A DNA stretch of 64,000 nt from Toxotes chatareus (GCA_016801885.1 CM028884.1:29969577-30033576); one strand, 5' to 3'; shown: positions 51,891 through 63,967, counted from the stretch's first letter. Notes: a model not told the origin generated them from the letters alone. Numbers and translations: made by a program.

Positions 51891-54800
51891 TGATAACTAA
51901 GAAGAAAAAAAGCTGGTATTACCCATTTAAATGATTGCAGTGTTGTCATATTACAGCATGAGTGCTGGAAAGTTTTAAACCATCTACTATGTTTCTGCCT
52001 CTCACCTGTGCATTAAATGTTTCTTTCTTTTTAAAATGCACAGACAAACACACACCTGCCCTGTGCCATATTTTCCTCTGGGAGAGGGGAAGTCGTTACC
52101 ACCTGTTCTGGTGCAATTACAGGTGCTGATGGAAGTAGGCTCCCGCATGCAGTTTCCAGTGTATTATCTCTAATTGGGCAGAAGCTTTACGTCAGCCACT
52201 TACCTGTTCAAACAACAGGGGCTTCCTGAAGCTAGAGGTTACATCTGACTGGTTATCTGTAATCACAGAGGGTTGAATGGGAGATGAAGGGCCTGTTGTA
52301 ATAGATAAGGAAAATGTTTGTGGGGTCTTTTCACCTTAAGCCTAAGGTTAAGTGATTCAGGAGGGGTATGTGTTCCCAGACGTGGGCCTAAGGGCAAAAT
52401 GAAGGCTTGTGGTACTGCTGCGGTTCCCTTGAATACAATGTTCAAAGAAAACCTTGTAGTTGTGTTGTAGTTGAAAGGAAATGGTTTGGTTCGAGTATTG
52501 TAATGAGATTCAGTAGATCACTGGCGTTTGATATGGAGAGAATATAGCCCTTAAAACTGTCCTTCATTAATCCCTTAATCGCTTCAAGTGCTCTCTTTTA
52601 GATTGTAGAAAATACTTCACCCTTTAGCTTTAGGTCGTGCATTTTCTAATAAATACAAATCCTGATTGAATTTACATGTAAACATGCAAAATGTAAATAA
52701 GTCGATATTTTATTGAAGTTCAAGCCATTGATTTTACAAATTTGAGACCATTAACCAAAGGTTTTAGATTGCTGCTGCCGTTTTCAAAAGCAAAGATAAA
52801 AAAAAAACCCATTATGACTGAGATCTGGCCTGCTAGACAGCTATTTGTTAACCTTTATTTACTCAAATATGAAAACCAGCTTGCAGAGACATAAAACCTC
52901 AGAGAGACTGTGGACAGTTTGTCACCTTATCTTTAGTTTAGGTAGAGAGAAAAAAAAACCTCTTCATGACCTTTTACCTGACAGCTGGGAATTTTTTTTT
53001 TCACTAGACTGTGTTCTTGTCTGGGAGAGGGAACAGACTTTGTCTCTTTGGTTACCTCATTTGTAAAATGTTTGCTTTTGCTTGCTTTTGATACTGAATG
53101 ATTTAGTTAGCAAACTGTTCAGCACTGGAGACTGCTTCCTATCTGGCTATTTGATTAGAAAGTTACACCTAACCAAGTTTCTCTGAGTCAACAAGCAAAT
53201 GGTTTGACCCTCAGGGTTCCCCTTAAAAACTGGTGTTTAATAACAAAAATTCAAATTCCCGGGAGGGCATGTGTGTGAGCTCTTGTGCTGCAATTTCCTG
53301 GGAAAAAAACACCTGTGAGAAGTTGAGACATATCAAAATGGCTGCATGTGATAGATATTCCTTTCCTGCCACTGCATGAATAAAAACCCCCAAGTCATAT
53401 CTTTAAAGATGGCCTGATCCTCCCAGAGAACAATACAGATACCAAATAATAAGTAAATGGCTGGGAATGGGGTTTTTTTTTTCAGTTCAATTATTGTGTA
53501 TTTTTAGGAATAAGTTTGCTTCCACAAATATTATTTCCATACAATCTAACAAACATAAAAGAATAACTTTGGAAAAGTAGCATGCCTGTCATCTTATGAT
53601 TGTTCATCTTTCTGTTTTTAAAATAAAACTTAATCTGAGTTTACATCCTGGGAAAATGGCGACATATTCCAGTGAAAGAGTAATCATGAGATCACAGAAA
53701 AACTTTCGTCTCTAACTGGAGTTCATTCCATCTCGGGTCTTGAAATGATCGACCACAGAGTGTATGGAATGACGGGGCGGTGGGGCCATCTTAATCCTGG
53801 CAACCTCTCATACCTCCCCCTCTCACCTTACTCTTGAAACAGTTCATGGCCCCAGATTTGCTGTGACATATTTTCATTAAACACAAAGTAATATAAGAAT
53901 ATGAACCATGTAAGCAAAATATCAGCACAATGTTCATTAATCTGTCATTTTAACAGTCCTAGCACGCTGTGAACACAGATTTTATATTTGCCTTATATCA
54001 TTTCATATGAGTTTTTCCCATGGCAACACTCACAATACATGTGTGACCCAGTGTGACACACTATGGCAGCACTGTCACTGTTTTCCAAAACAAACAAGTA
54101 CGATGTCTGTGCTTTGGAACAAACAGGTCAGTGCGCTAAACTACAAATGAACAGCACTGATGGCCCTACCTCCAGATCTGTTTTGCTCAGGTCTAACTTT
54201 TCTTTCATGAATGTAAACTGAAAATCCCCAATGTCTCCTCCTCCATGTCCTTCTTTGTCTCTGGAGACAAACATTTTGTGGTGTCACAAGACATCCTCCA
54301 ATCCAATAAACTGTAATCTTGTTACGGTTGCTAGTCACTGGGATAGTTGCTGGAGAATCACTGCACTCTCTCTGCCTCTGGTCGCTCATTTCCTGAAGCC
54401 CTTTGCCACTAAGTTGTTGTTGTTGTCACAACCTAAAGTCAAGTCCATTTTTCAGCCAACACCCTTCTATATGAATTATAAATGTGATGCCTCCCAGTTC
54501 GTGTACACATACAGTACAAGCTACTGACATTATCACAGGTGCTGTTGTGTCAGTTTAACAGAGGGGATCCACATCACAGAAAAAATAGACTAAATCACAC
54601 ATTACAAAAACTGAGATGAGTCGTCATTAACTCAGGCAAGGTCACTAAACTTTGTTTTGTATAGGACCGTCATGTCTACACAGAGTCCCCAGGAAGAAAG
54701 CAGGCAAACAGCTTCGTAAGCAATGTGGACTTGCTTTGTTTATCTGAAACATTTAAGATGTCTCAGTCTTAGGTGCAGTCCACAAAGGAGGTTTTCCTCA

Positions 54801-55973
54801 CGTGCGTGGGTTAAAACTTAGATGACTGTGCCTTAGGCCTTTTGCCACTTTTGCGTCTTATGTAAATAATTTTCAGACCTTTGTCACATCACTTGGGACC
54901 ATTATGAGTTTTATCCCCTGGTGCTAGTCAACCCTAGATTTTCCTTATTGTTGTACATTAACGTTATCTGGTCTTTCACAGACACAGACACAGTCTGTGG
55001 CACGGCAACAGAAGCACAGCCTTTGGACTCTGAGATACTCTGCTTGAGACCTCCTGAAATAGCCTCCCCATTGTGCAAGTATGTCAAAACAGCCTTTGAT
55101 GACAGATGTGTGCTTTTAAGCCGGCACAAGGCTCTAAATGTTTTTCTTATTGAAGACTACATGGAGCACAATAATTGCTGTTTGGTGTGAAATCCAGATA
55201 GGATTTCAGGGGGAAAGGAAAATTAATAGTTTTGTTAAAAGCCAATTTCTTGTTAAGTGTTTTTTGTTGTCACATAAAGACACAAACTATAAAGCCATTT
55301 GTCTATTCTTAAAATATATTACACTTCTAATGGGAGGTAACAGGACCTATATCACTTTTAGTTTAAGTAACATGACTGACATAAACTCCAGTACTGCCAG
55401 TAAGTGTCAAAAAGCAATGCTGGGCAAAAGTCATTACATTTTACTAAGTTAAACGTGACTACACTCATTTTTTTCTGGAGGCACAGATGCATCTATAGCA
55501 CTTACGTTTTTAGATATGCCTTTTATCATCAAAACCAGCAACAGCGTCAAGTTTGTCGAGAGAAGGCAGGTGGAAATTGGAACAGAGGCAATTCTTCAAG
55601 TTAAGAGTGGAAAATGGTTCACTTATAGTACAGAGCCTACAGTGCAACAAGGGGCAACACAAAAACGATTCCTGTTGAGTCACACTTCACATATAATGGA
55701 TGAGAGAAAATGTAAAGTTCTACTCTGGTGTAATTTATTACTGACATATTTTACAGCACTCTCTATGTTTACCAATTTAAGTATGAAGCCACATCACACC
55801 GGTATTTGGTTTGAATATGTTTCAGGTAGAACTGCTTAAAAATGAAGGTATTTCAAGGTCTGATGTAAAAAAGAGCAGGTATGGTTAAAATGTCAAAATT
55901 ATTTTCAGTTTTATTTATGTCTTTACTTGATATTTGTGTGCATTCACCACACAGCTCTTCCTGACACTACTAG

Positions 55974-56202
55974 AAGAGCTGCAACCAACAATAACCTTTA
56001 TTATCAATTTATCTAATGATTATTTTATCGAGTAACTGACTAATTATGCAATCCAATGTGACTTGATGAAAAAAAAAGACTAAATAAACCAGCAAGCCTT
56101 TACAGCTGAGAAGCTGAATCTTGAGCATTTTACTTAACAATCATGCAAATGGTTGCTGATAAATTTTCAGCCCATTGACTAATCATTGATTTAGCTCTAG
56201 TC
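55974..56202 (+). repeat. Interspersed repeat copy, 'GCTGCAACTAACGATTA' family
   Basis: Begins AGAGCTGCAACCAACAATAA, contains ATTTATCTAATGATTATTTT, and ends CATTGACTAATCATTGATTT then AGCTCTAGTC. Internally deleted relative to longer copies. Lies in gramd2a intron 1, about 160 bp from exon 1. Confidence 0.75.
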
Positions 56203-56362
56203 ACTAAACGTAATGTCCCACTTATTAAAAAATAAAACACATTTTCATGCCTCTTCTGCTCAGTGACACCCAGAATTAATCGTTAGTGCTTTTATTTTGA
56301 AATCTTTATCGGAAGCCCCCGCTCTCCCTCGCGCTGACCTGACACCGGCTACCGTCTCTTAC

Positions 56363-56720
56363 CTGTAGCTCACGAGCTGCTGCTACTTGTTCCGTTGTTT
56401 TGTCGCCTTTTGGCTCCACGAAACTCCTCAGGTGTGCGCGCCATTCCTCGGTGAAATCATTTTTACGTTATTTATCCACGAAGCACGGACGAAAAAAAAC
56501 ACACACACACAAAACAGTTCGGAACAAACGATTAAAGCTGAAGCAGAGAGTCGCGCTGACGGAGCTGTAACCTCCTCAGAAGCGTGTCCGACTGTGAAGA
56601 GGTGGGGTTGAGCTTACCTAGAGCCCAGTGTGGGCTGTTGAAACACTGCCGGGGGATTAAACGGCGGCTATTTTCTCCCCACGGCTTCTCAGAATAACCT
56701 AACGACCGCTCATTAACCAG
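56363..56720 (-). promoter_or_regulatory. gramd2a: gramd2a non-coding first exon and CpG-rich promoter
   Basis: A consensus donor on the minus strand (GAGCTACAG|GTAAGA, exon edge 56363) borders a CpG-rich block that extends to about 56720 and then falls back to AT-rich DNA. This suits the 5' UTR exon and promoter of gramd2a and pairs with the exon 2 acceptor at 50767. The transcription start is not determinable; about 56400-56650 is likely. Confidence 0.6.
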
Positions 56721-56937
56721 GGAAAAAATACGGCAGCGGCTTTTGGGGTTTGATTTATAATTGTGAAGTCGAGGCTGCTCAGGTGTTACTACAGAAAGGC
56801 TCCATTGGTTTTACAGTGTTACGTGTCCGGTTTTTAATTTATTTTCTTAAACTTTTCAAGTCGATGTTGTAAATTATTTGTCTCTAAACGTTTGTGGAAA
56901 AAAAGAACAAATTCTGAAATGAAACGTCTCAGTATTT

Positions 56938-57065
56938 GAAGTGGTGCAAAGTAACTGACAAGGCTGTACTTAAGTATTTCAGTCCTCTGCTCCTATTTCT
57001 ACTCTATCACATTATATTATATTACACTTTTTACATTAAAAACCTATAATAAACTCATAAAGCAC
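56938..57065 (-). repeat. Truncated interspersed repeat, 'CAGTGGTGGAA' family
   Basis: GAAGTGGTGCAAAGTAACTG, CTGTACTTAAGTATTTCAGT and CTCCTATTTCTACTCTATC match the terminal part of the repeat whose longer copy lies at 32808, here in inverted orientation. It lies just upstream of the gramd2a promoter. Confidence 0.6.
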
Positions 57066-57965
57066 AACAAAGATTAACCTGCCTACCTGGTTTTCTTTCA
57101 TATAAGTAATTCAATAACAGCAAATATTAGAGAAACTGAAAAGAGATTTATGCATCAGAACTTTTTTTCCTTTCTCATCAATCATCTCACAATCCCCCAG
57201 GTTTATATGACCATTACACTGGGAACCACTGAACTAAACTACCTAACTGTATATATACAGTAGTTAAAACTACCTCCATATACAGCACCGACTGATGAAT
57301 GTTGCTCAAAGGCAATTGGATGATGGATTATTAAAGTAGTAGGTGGATTATTAAAGTAGTAAACCCAATAAACTATTCAAGTCTAGGGTGTTGTTATAAA
57401 ATATACCAAACTACTGATAAATACACACAGATGCTGCTGGCTGACATGCTCACCCAGCATGACCCACCTCTGCAGTGCCAATTCTGGCCTGCCTCTCATC
57501 CTTGTACCCATCTGATACTCACAAGCAAAAAATCACTCAAACTGTTTGTCCCAACTCATACTGTTTATAAAATAATACAATATCACTTAGGTGCCAAGTA
57601 TCTCCTTGCGTATTTCTGTTGTTTTTAATTTAATTGTTTTGCATTTAAATGATAAGTCTTGTTTTTCTAGATATATACACTGGATGTATAAAAAAGAAAG
57701 ATGTCTTCCTGGTATTAAGGTTTGCAGAATCCACATCCCATCTGGCCCAGTTTAAACCTGCTCCTCTGAAACATCTGACTCACATCCTCCACATCTCCTC
57801 CTCTGTGATTGGCCGTTAACTAAGCATCAGTCGCCTTTTATCTGGATTCACCTTGTCAGTGTAATTCATAATGAAGCACAGCAGATACTCAGCACCTTCT
57901 GAGCTCCTCCTGCATGCTGTTGACTGACCTGGCTCTGCTGGCTGCTATCCTCTGACTGCAGTTAC
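57066..57965. other. Intergenic DNA upstream of gramd2a
   Basis: AT-rich sequence with a small tandem duplication (57322-57361) and no recognised gene. The segment 57430-57540 is GC-richer but has no convincing frame. Confidence 0.5.
57322..57361 (+). repeat. Tandem duplication of a 20-bp unit
   Basis: Two adjacent copies, GATGGATTATTAAAGTAGTA and GGTGGATTATTAAAGTAGTA, differing at one position. Confidence 0.9.
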
Positions 57966-58098
57966 CATGAGGCTGGCGGTAGTTGGGGAGCTGGTAGTAT
58001 CTGTCCTGGCCTGGGGGCTCGTCCGCGGGCAGGGCCTTAGGGCTGGCTGCGTAGATAGTGCATCCCATGAACACCTCCTGGAAGTCAACCTTAATGTC
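57966..58098 (-). CDS. Orphan exon-like segment (unrecognised protein fragment)
   Basis: On the minus strand a polypyrimidine-rich acceptor (CTCTCCTCCGCTCGCTGTAG) and a donor (CTCATG|GTAACT) bound 133 bases that are fully open in one frame with strong G/C at third codon positions: DIKVDFQEVFMGCTIYAASP, then KALPADEPPGQDRYYQLPNY and RQPH. It looks like a real coding exon, leaving in phase 1. No partner exon was found on either side. Splicing it to gramd2a exon 2 or 3 breaks the frame, and the next gene to the right already ends at 60445. It may be a skipped or relic exon or part of an unseen gene. I do not recognise the protein. Confidence 0.4.
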
Positions 58099-58547
58099 CT
58101 ACAGCGAGCGGAGGAGAGTCGTCCTCAGGGTATCCTTCCTCTGAGCGGCCTGTCCTGTCCTGATGCCAGCCAGCTGCTCTGTGGAAAAGCCACTGGCTCA
58201 GCACATTGCTGTCTTAACCCCTCCTTCCTTGTGAATCTGTGCTCCAGCCAACCTCGTCCTCTCTCTCTCTCTTTCGATCTCTCTGCCTCCCCCCCGGCCC
58301 TCCTCCCTCTGCACGGCTGAGAGCAGAGAGGATAATCAGATTTCACATTTACACTCAACAAAATCATCCCCAGCGTAATCACTCGCTGTCACTGATGTTG
58401 CATCGTGCTAATGCACAGAGCGTACTCTCTGTTCAGAAGCATTAGGGGCAGTTAAAAATATCCTAACTGCCTGATAGAAGTGAATGCCACAGCAGAGGCA
58501 GATAAAGTTGTGTACGTTAAGTGATGAACTGTTGACAGACAATAATG

Positions 58548-58600
58548 CTACAGCTACAACTAATGATGGTTTTATTTTTCAGTCAATCTAAAAATGGTCA
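58548..58600 (+). repeat. Short fragment of the 'GCTGCAACTAACGATTA' family
   Basis: ACAGCTACAACTAATGATGG followed by TTTTATTTTTCAGTCAATCT matches the left terminus of the family only. The rest of the element is missing. Confidence 0.5.
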
Positions 58601-59889
58601 TGACTTAGCGAACAGTGCTAACCGTAATTTTCCAGTGTCTAAGGTAATCTTGAAATTGCTTATTGTGATAAACAGTCCAAAGCTCGACTAGGATACAGTA
58701 TTCAATTTTAAAATTATAAAGAGCAAAACAAAAAAAAAAAGCAGCAAACATCACATTTGAGGAGCTTGTGCCAGCAAATGTCAGAAATGTTAGATCTTTC
58801 TGCATGATTGTCGACTTAAAGATTCCCCAGTCACATTTCAAGAAATAAAATATTACATTCAATCCTCAGCTTTAAATAATAATAAAGACTTGTCTCAGAG
58901 GGTTTTCTCAAAAATAAATAAATGAAATCAATCACTAAACTACTTACATATTCTTTAAATTACACAGACTCCTTTTCCCTAATTGTAAAATCCAAAATCT
59001 ACAAACGACGACTGGCACAAAATCCTGCTGCTGCGTTCACGCGTTAAACTCGAGACTTAAACTGAGCACAGACGAAGCGTCCCCCTTCAGTACATTAATA
59101 TGAAAACAGCCCTCTAGTGTTAAACTCTTAACATACATCATGCTGTACAGTGAAGGTCAAACATCCACGTGAAGTAACAATAAGTAAAAACACTTTTTTC
59201 TTTTTAGAGGAATCAGGTGATTTTAAGTGATTAGTTGATGATCAAGTTAATTCTGTTTCCTGTCAATCACCTTGTGGTTTCAGCTCCGCAAACTGCCTCC
59301 TACAAGCTCACAGGGAGGCACTAATATTTCCTCAGCAGCATATAAGTTGTATAACGTCACATTTGTACTGTGTTAAACTCCTCAACCACTGTAAGCTATT
59401 TAGCAATTAAACTCCCTAAAACAGACATTTGCACTAGTTAGGACAGACTGAGGTCTCTTCAGAGACACTGCTCTCCTGTGGCCAAAACCCTCAGTGCAGT
59501 TTCCATTTCTTAATATAAATTTCTAACATTAACTGTTAGAAATTTGTGTATTTTGGACTCATACTCCCTGCATTCTGGTGACTTTTCTGTATTCTATATG
59601 ACATAATGATGAAAATATAGAATAAAAACTCAAAATTCACGACCCACTCAACAGAAACTGACTCTCTAAACTTTACAAAAGACAAACTCATTGTTATTTA
59701 AAATAAAAATGTCTGCGAAGTGGAATTATTGTTCCATGACAACTTTTTTTCCCTTGGGCTTTCAATGTGAAGATAACACCAGTACAAACATGCTGGGATG
59801 TTGAAGAGTAGTTGATCGTCTTTAAATATGTAGATTTGTAAACATCTTCATTTTCATGGTAGCGTTTTTGAAAAGAGGAAAATTACGAT

Positions 59890-60382
59890 AATTACCTTTG
59901 CCAAGGAAGTTATGTTTCCACCCGTGTCTGTTTGTGAGTTTATTTGTCAGCAAGATTACACAAAAGCTACTGAACTTGGTGTAAAACAGGGATGGGACAT
60001 GGGCCAGAGAAGAAGCCATTAAATATTGGTGTGGATCCAGGAATTACTTTGTCACTTTAATATGCATTGTGTGCATATTTCATCAATTTGTAAAAAAAAT
60101 AATGTTTGTTATCTTTAATGTAAAATATCAGATATATTTATGGTGTTGAGATCTGAGTTTGTCCACTTGCACGGTCCACGGTGCAGATTCTGATAATAAT
60201 CCAGATCAGGTGGAAGAAAATGCTTAATCCGTGTGACACGCACTATATTTCATGGCAAATAAGTCATATATGTTATCAGACTACATCTTTTTCCCTTTTA
60301 TTTTTCTATTGTAAGAGCCAAACAATCCAACGTGTGTAGGATTGTTTGGCCTTTGCAGAGGTATGAATGCCATTCTTGTTTC
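59890..60382 (+). repeat. Interspersed repeat copy, 'CCAAGGAGGTTATGTTTTCACC' family
   Basis: Recognised by TTTGCCAAGGAAGTTATGTT, TCCACCCGTGTCTGTTTGTG, GTCAGCAAGATTACACAAAA, GGACATGGGCCAGAGAAGAA and TTGGTGTGGATCCAGGAATT. It closes with TTGGCCTTTGCAGAGGTATG then AATGCCATTC. This is a very common fish interspersed repeat, probably a non-autonomous DNA element. A perfect hairpin (60317-60350) lies near its right end. Confidence 0.8.
60317..60350. repeat. Perfect 12-bp inverted repeat with 10-base loop
   Basis: GCCAAACAATCC (60317-60328), loop AACGTGTGTA, then GGATTGTTTGGC (60339-60350). No mismatch. Located in the right part of an interspersed repeat and about 95 bp beyond the 3' end of the neighbouring minus-strand transcript. 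Confidence 0.95.
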
Positions 60383-60460
60383 AGTGTTATCTTAACTCCG
60401 CAGCACTGATAGAGCAGGAGCCATTGAGCAGTTCCCAGGACAGATAGTCTCATAAAAAGA

Positions 60461-60466
60461 TTTATT
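60461..60466 (-). terminator. Poly(A) signal AATAAA on the minus strand
   Basis: TTTATT on the plus strand is AATAAA on the minus strand, overlapped by AATAAT. Cleavage is expected around 60440-60450, ending the long 3' UTR. Confidence 0.55.
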
Positions 60467-60660
60467 ATTTTTTTTCCAGCCCAAATTTACAAAGGCAAGT
60501 TACAGAGTATTGTATAAAAAAGAACCATGGTAATGTACACTTTACACAAACTCCTGAAGGGAAGGAGAAAGGAGGAGAAGGGGAAGAGTTCTGAATTTCT
60601 CACACAGAAAGAAAATGAAGACATTGTAAACATCCTTGCAAGCACCAGTACTGGTACTTT

Positions 60661-60694
60661 GGGAGGGGGGAGAAGGAGGGGAGAGGGGGGTGGG
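60661..60694. other. Dense G-run tract (G-quadruplex / C-rich RNA)
   Basis: Five or more G runs of length 3-6 within 34 bases on the plus strand (GGGAGGGGGGAGAAGGAGGG, then GAGAGGGGGGTGGG). The template could fold as a DNA G-quadruplex. The minus-strand transcript would carry the complementary C/U-rich tract near the end of its 3' UTR, a typical poly(C)-binding-protein site. A second run lies at 62018-62031 (ten Gs then CGGGAG). Confidence 0.85.
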
Positions 60695-63600
60695 TTTGTG
60701 TGACAGTAGGTGGGTCAGGAAAGGACAAACGAGCAAGTGTCTCTGTGTTTTCACAGAAGAATGTTCAACTAGGCACCAATTGAGACAACTGCTGGCCAAT
60801 AAATATACTCTTCACCATGAAACAAATACAGTCCTGCAAAATACAAGAGCCAAGCACTTTCCAATATGTTGATAGCAAACATTACTTTTCTGGCTTTTCA
60901 TACACTTTAGTATATATGATTTTCACTGGGCTTTGCTTACTACTGAGATAACATTACTACTCTCAGAGAGAGAACAAATGCACTTGTCACAACCATTGTC
61001 TGATAAAACTATATGTATGCAGTCTGCTGGTACTAAAACCCACTGACTTTAATGACAACATCACAGCTGCCTAGATTACCCTTACAGATTAAGTACAAGT
61101 CAAACACCACCACATTCATCTTATTCATGTCAGCCATTCTTCTTTTAAAATGCGCAAAAAGTCAAAAGATGAACCATCTCGCAAAAAATTCGTGGGACGA
61201 GAAACTGGCAACTTATTTACTTGGAATGTCCAAGAACCTCAAAATGAAGAGCTGCAGTTTCATGATCATGAGTAGTGTCTCAACAACCGGCTAACATCCG
61301 ACTTCAGAGGGCGTTAGACATGAACTGGTGGCGTGATCACATACAGTGTTAAATGAAAAAAGAAAAAAAAAAACTACAACGATGGGAACATTAAAACCAA
61401 AAATCAATAAAATTAAATTTAATGACAACACGGTCAAAATTCTATTCTCATTATAATGCTTTAGAGGAACGTAAAGACTGTTCACAACCCACAACAGTGT
61501 GGTAACAATTCCCTGTCCTGAGCCAATTTGTCATTTCTGAATGAACCACTGCAGCACACCCAGCTCAGAGCGGAAAATGTGCTTTTCTCACACCCATAAA
61601 CAGAAGCCCTCTCAAATCAATGCAAATAGCATATGGATAGAATTTCACTTACAACCCCTGAGGTATAGGAGAACTGTAATTTAAGAGGGACCTCTGGTAG
61701 AACAGGCCGCGCCGACAGTCGCTCTTTGTGTAGATTTAAAGTTAACCAGACGCGGTTTAACTTTTACACAGTGGCACCAACAGTTTGAGATCCAAAGGAA
61801 ACCCCAGAGCAACGTGCTTCTGTTCAGCGCTGATGGGGAAACTTCCTGCTTCAGTCGTGTGCGACGATCGAGGTCCCACCTCACGCGTTTTACCATGTTG
61901 ACTTTTGCTCCAAGCTTTTCACTGGCTCGCCCTTCCTTTTTCAATTAAGTTTATTGTCTGCATCGGATTGGTTCATGTTTGTTCTGTAAGAGTAACAGCA
62001 GAAAAGAGGTTTTTTTTGGGGGGGGGGCGGGAGTCATTTCATGCACTTTTGTTTAACGTGCCAGTGGTTGACCTTACAGCACAGGCAGCAACTGAACAAA
62101 AGCAAACTGATGTCTGAGGTATCAGACTCACTGGCCCAGTTTTTTGGACTGATCCAAAGGAAAAAAAAAACAAACAACCATGCTAAAAACTGAGGTGAAT
62201 GTGTGCTATGGTGAAGTCACACAAGCAAGCGAAGCACCAAGCCAAATTTTTTTGGCGTTTTGACAGTGCACAATACCCTAAAAATCTGACTGATTCACCA
62301 CTTTCACCACGCTTTCTCGTAATCTGACTGAATTATCACTGTGAGTTGTCACTGAATCGCCGAAAAAGATCTGAGATGTGGACACAGGCTCAGAGGTCTG
62401 GAGGAACCAGTCTAATCGCACACTGCATGTTGAGATGAATGGAGCGGGTGATGTGTTGAAAAAATGAATAATATACTAAAAAATGCTTTAAAAAAAAAAA
62501 ACTGCAGCAAGACGACCGAAACTGGCGCAAACAAGAAGCACACCGAGATGTCCAAGAAATCTGCAACAGCAATGATTCTGAGCACAAAATGTTAAACGCT
62601 GTGAAGGCCGAAAGCTATTTAACAGTGACAGTTTTTAAACAGTTGCGTGCTGGGATAAATATAAACATTTATGCACATAAAAGTAGGCTAAAAGTCTATA
62701 TTACAGCAGAAAAATACATGAGTTGAATGAAATTTCACATTGTTTACAGAAAACGATCAAACTTGATGAGCTGAATGAGCAATCTTACAGTAAAAACACC
62801 CAAAAAAACAAAAAAAAAAAAACCCAAAACACCCACAAGTGGCCTAATGCAGTGATGACAAGCCCTGTGAATTCATTGCTTGCTGATGTGGCTTCACCGT
62901 TTGAGTGAGTGTGAGGACAGATGTGACCCTTCCACTGAGAGGAAAAAACAGGACTAATACCAGCATCAGACACATTCAAAGATGAACACAATGATATGGA
63001 GTAGAACTAAAAGTATTACTGAAAAAAGAAAACATGAATAGTGTTTATTCTCCGTTGAGGTGTACGCGGTCCCTTCGCAAAACATGACAACATCATCCCT
63101 GAAACAAGAACTGAGGGTTCAAAGAGGATGGGAATTAACAATGACGATGGAAAATGAAAAACTTCAGTCTCAGGCTCTAAAGTCTCTGAAGAAAGCAGCT
63201 GTTGCCATATTCCCTCTCCCCACAAAATATAGCCAAACATTTGTCAAGTTAAGGATATACTGTTGTTTCACGGCATACAGGAAGCCAAAGACATAGAGTT
63301 GAAATCATTTCAATATGATTCACTTTTTTTTTGTCAGTCTTTAATTTAGTTTGACTCCCCTTTCCCATCAGCCACCCAAATCCCCCAAATCACTGCCAAT
63401 TTCTTTCTGCGTGCGACAAAAACAATGCAGTCAAAGGAAAAAAAAAATAGGAAGAAAAAAAAAAAACACAACCAAAAAAGCTGTTCTGGCAGTCCAATAG
63501 TCTCTTTTTGCATTGTATTTGTTGACAGTGCAAAGACTAGATAATCAGCGGGTTGGTGTTTCCTCTGCATGATGGAGCAGAGTGATGGCTTTGAACCTGG

Positions 63601-63782
63601 GTTATTATCAGTCCTGTTACAGTCCAAGGTTTGGAGAATTTGGGGCAGGAGGGGGGATTTACGAGGGGAGGAAAAAAAAAAAAAACGACAATCTGCCTTG
63701 CCTTTTGGCAGAAGAAATAAAAATATAGATAGAAACACCATTCAACTGATGTCTAAAAGGTAACACCCAGGAGATCTTCTTC

Positions 63783-63839
63783 TCATGTGAGCCAGTCACA
63801 TGAATCTTTGCAGGGTTGAGGTGTGACGGTCAGGTTTCC
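63783..63839 (-). CDS. Terminal coding piece of an unidentified minus-strand gene
   Basis: A clean acceptor on the minus strand (GTGTCTTTTGCAG, AG at 63840-63841) opens an exon that is open for 18 codons (GNLTVTPQPCKDSCDWLT) to a TGA at 63783 if entered in phase 0. In phase 2 it would read KPDRHTSTLQRFM and stop; phase 1 stops at once. Upstream exons lie beyond the window. By human synteny the next gene after GRAMD2A is PKM, but this is not the PKM C-terminus, so the gene is unidentified. Confidence 0.4.
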   Translation of the reverse strand, partial: GNLTVTPQPCKDSCDWLT

Positions 63840-63967
63840 CTGCAAAAGACACAAAGGAAACACTTATTTATTGCCACATTATTTATTTATTTATATAAAA
63901 CACAGACTCAAAAAGAAAAAGGTTTAATAAACACTTCGCACACTTGTGTAACTCTTCTCCATGTGAG

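Larger units (their letters stand above)
50767..56362 (-). other. gramd2a: gramd2a intron 1 (about 5.6 kb)
   Basis: Intron between the non-coding first exon and the start-codon exon. Donor GAGCTACAG|GTAAGA, acceptor GTGTATTCAG. It contains a degenerate tandem array (51610-51890) and an interspersed repeat copy (55974-56202). No other gene was recognised. Confidence 0.65.
58099..60444. other. Intergenic or intronic DNA with repeats
   Basis: AT-rich, with a short partial interspersed repeat (58548-58600) and a longer one (59890-60382). A pyrimidine-rich run (TCTCTCTCTCTCTTTCGATC near 58258) lies at the left. No gene recognised. Confidence 0.5.
60445..63782 (-). other. Long 3' UTR of an unidentified minus-strand gene
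   Basis: From the stop at 63783 leftward to the poly(A) signal at 60461-60466 there is about 3.3 kb without introns or interspersed repeats, with many A-, T- and C-rich runs. The lack of repeat copies, compared with their density elsewhere, fits a transcribed 3' UTR. Short open frames inside are not gene-like. The identity of the gene cannot be given from its 18-residue C-terminus. Confidence 0.5.

Noticed and set aside
57967..58320. Plus-strand 117-codon frame starting MRLAVVGELVVSVLAWGLVRG, which resembles a signal peptide
   Set aside because: It is antisense to the exon-like segment at 57966-58098, whose minus-strand frame has the better codon bias and splice signals. The later part of the plus frame is low-complexity Leu/Ser/Pro.
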